A DNA stretch of 64,000 nucleotides. It comes from Bacteroides coprosuis DSM 18011. GTDB taxonomy: Bacteria > Bacteroidota > Bacteroidia > Bacteroidales > Bacteroidaceae. Below are positions 63,818 through 64,000 of the stretch, one piece after another. The notes beneath the pieces were generated by a model that did not search any database, was not told the DNA's origin, and saw nothing but the letters and a program-made list of their open reading frames with translations. The stretch covers positions 731,780-795,779 of the forward strand of contig CM001167.1 in NCBI GenBank assembly GCA_000212915.1, given 5' to 3'. The translations under genes were made by a program, and so were the position numbers. The first letter of the stretch is position 1. Each line of letters begins with the position of its first letter.

Positions 63818-63854
63818 AAAAAAAGGAGCATCTGCTTTTCGCAAATGCTCCTTT
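63818..63854 (-). terminator. Attenuator terminator in the metY-metH-metF leader
   Basis: On the minus strand AAAGGAGCATTTGC (63854-63841) pairs with GCAGATGCTCCTTT (63835-63822; one G-U pair) across loop GAAAA, followed by a T-run to 63818. It lies 28 bases ahead of the metY ATG and so would stop the operon's own message. Its 5' arm can instead pair upstream: AGCATTTGCGAA (63849-63838) is complementary, with one bulged A, to TTCGCAAAGCT (63921-63911). The two pairings exclude each other. Confidence 0.8.
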
Positions 63855-63882
63855 ACTCCTATATATTTAAAGAAATATAATT

Positions 63883-63978
63883 CTAATCCGTTAAGTTATG
63901 GGTATAAGCAAGCTTTGCGAAGTAAGAACTCCACATGAACATCATCATAGCTTGCATATTTGATAACTTATATCCCAT
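63883..63978 (-). CDS. Met-rich leader peptide of the metY-metH-metF attenuator, 31 aa
   Basis: ATG at 63978, stop TAG at 63885-63883, beginning MGYKLSNMQAMMMFMW. Five of residues 8-15 are Met (8, 11, 12, 13, 15), a density expected of a sensing peptide. The control codons (63948-63934) lie 13-15 bases before the antiterminator segment TTCGCAAAGCT (63921-63911), the spacing at which a stalled ribosome leaves that segment free. GCAAGCT (63955-63949), just before the Met run, pairs with AGCTTGC (63914-63908) when no ribosome covers it. The frame remains open upstream to the window edge (including a TTG), so a longer ORF ending here is not excluded. The promoter is outside the window. Confidence 0.65.
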   Translation of the reverse strand: MGYKLSNMQAMMMFMWSSYFAKLAYTHNLTD

Positions 63979-64000
63979 ACTTTTAGTATTCAATGGTGAT

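Noticed and set aside
63818-63854. Simple terminator of an unseen upstream gene
   Set aside because: Considered seriously, but the hairpin is 28 bases from the metY ATG, its 5' arm has an alternative 11-pair partner upstream, and the intervening ORF is Met-rich; attenuator is the better reading, though the window edge leaves doubt.

Overview
This window looks like chromosome from an AT-rich member of the Bacteroidales (phylum Bacteroidota), most like a Dysgonomonas/Porphyromonas-type relative; the genus is not certain. The case rests on two SusC/SusD outer-membrane pairs, class-specific families (DUF4834, a Bacteroidota START-like protein, a TPP-riboswitch TonB receptor-PnuC-TPK operon, an OmpA porin with a long leader), an AT-rich base composition, and many promoters with the Bacteroidota -7 signature TAnnTTTG in place of sigma70 boxes. 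Most of the window is housekeeping chromosome with short operons, frequent convergent pairs and compact hairpin terminators.

Layout. 1-7.4 kb: tail of a START-like gene, LptF/G-type permease plus ribBA, ferredoxin, metA plus a U32 peptidase/hydroxylase. 6.8-8.8 kb: radA and a LuxR-type regulator on the minus strand. 9-13 kb: OmpA-family porin and the aspartokinase-homoserine dehydrogenase fusion. 13.0-14.5 kb: an IS3-family insertion sequence with terminal inverted repeats and a -1 frameshift site. 14.5-18.1 kb: thiamine uptake operon under a TPP riboswitch. 18.3-22.9 kb: MscS channel, metal-responsive AraC regulator with copper ATPase, tRNA-Lys. 23-27.9 kb: AI-2E-family permease, thymidine kinase, rsmI, lipoprotein, HAD nucleotidase. 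28.2-38.2 kb: two tandem SusC/SusD pairs with no enzymes beside them. 38.7-48.6 kb: hflX, fumarase, rsgA-frr-pyrH, birA-yraN, tadA, phosphatidylserine/ethanolamine synthesis. 48.8-57.7 kb: dnaE-trxA, tsaE operon, aroA, an M28 peptidase. 57.8-64 kb: metF-metH-metY.

Methionine is a theme. ThrA makes homoserine. MetA carries Glu at position 111, the residue associated with acetyl-CoA use. MetY would sulfhydrylate O-acetylhomoserine. MetH and MetF finish the methyl transfer. Upstream of metY-metH-metF I read what appears to be a complete ribosome-mediated attenuator: a 31-codon leader ORF with five Met codons in eight positions (residues 8-15), competing RNA pairings 1:2, 2:3 and 3:4, and a strong U-tailed terminator. 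This is the strongest candidate for something not yet described here.

Other notable structure: three intergenic hairpin repeats sharing the loop ACACCGA/TCGGTGT, with stems that differ in sequence but stay paired (14.5, 22.6 and 38.4 kb), one of them abutting the right end of the IS; a long structured leader upstream of the OmpA gene; and a copper ATPase with an extra C-terminal metal-binding domain that could also be made alone from an internal start. No rRNA, CRISPR array, prophage or defence system was seen.
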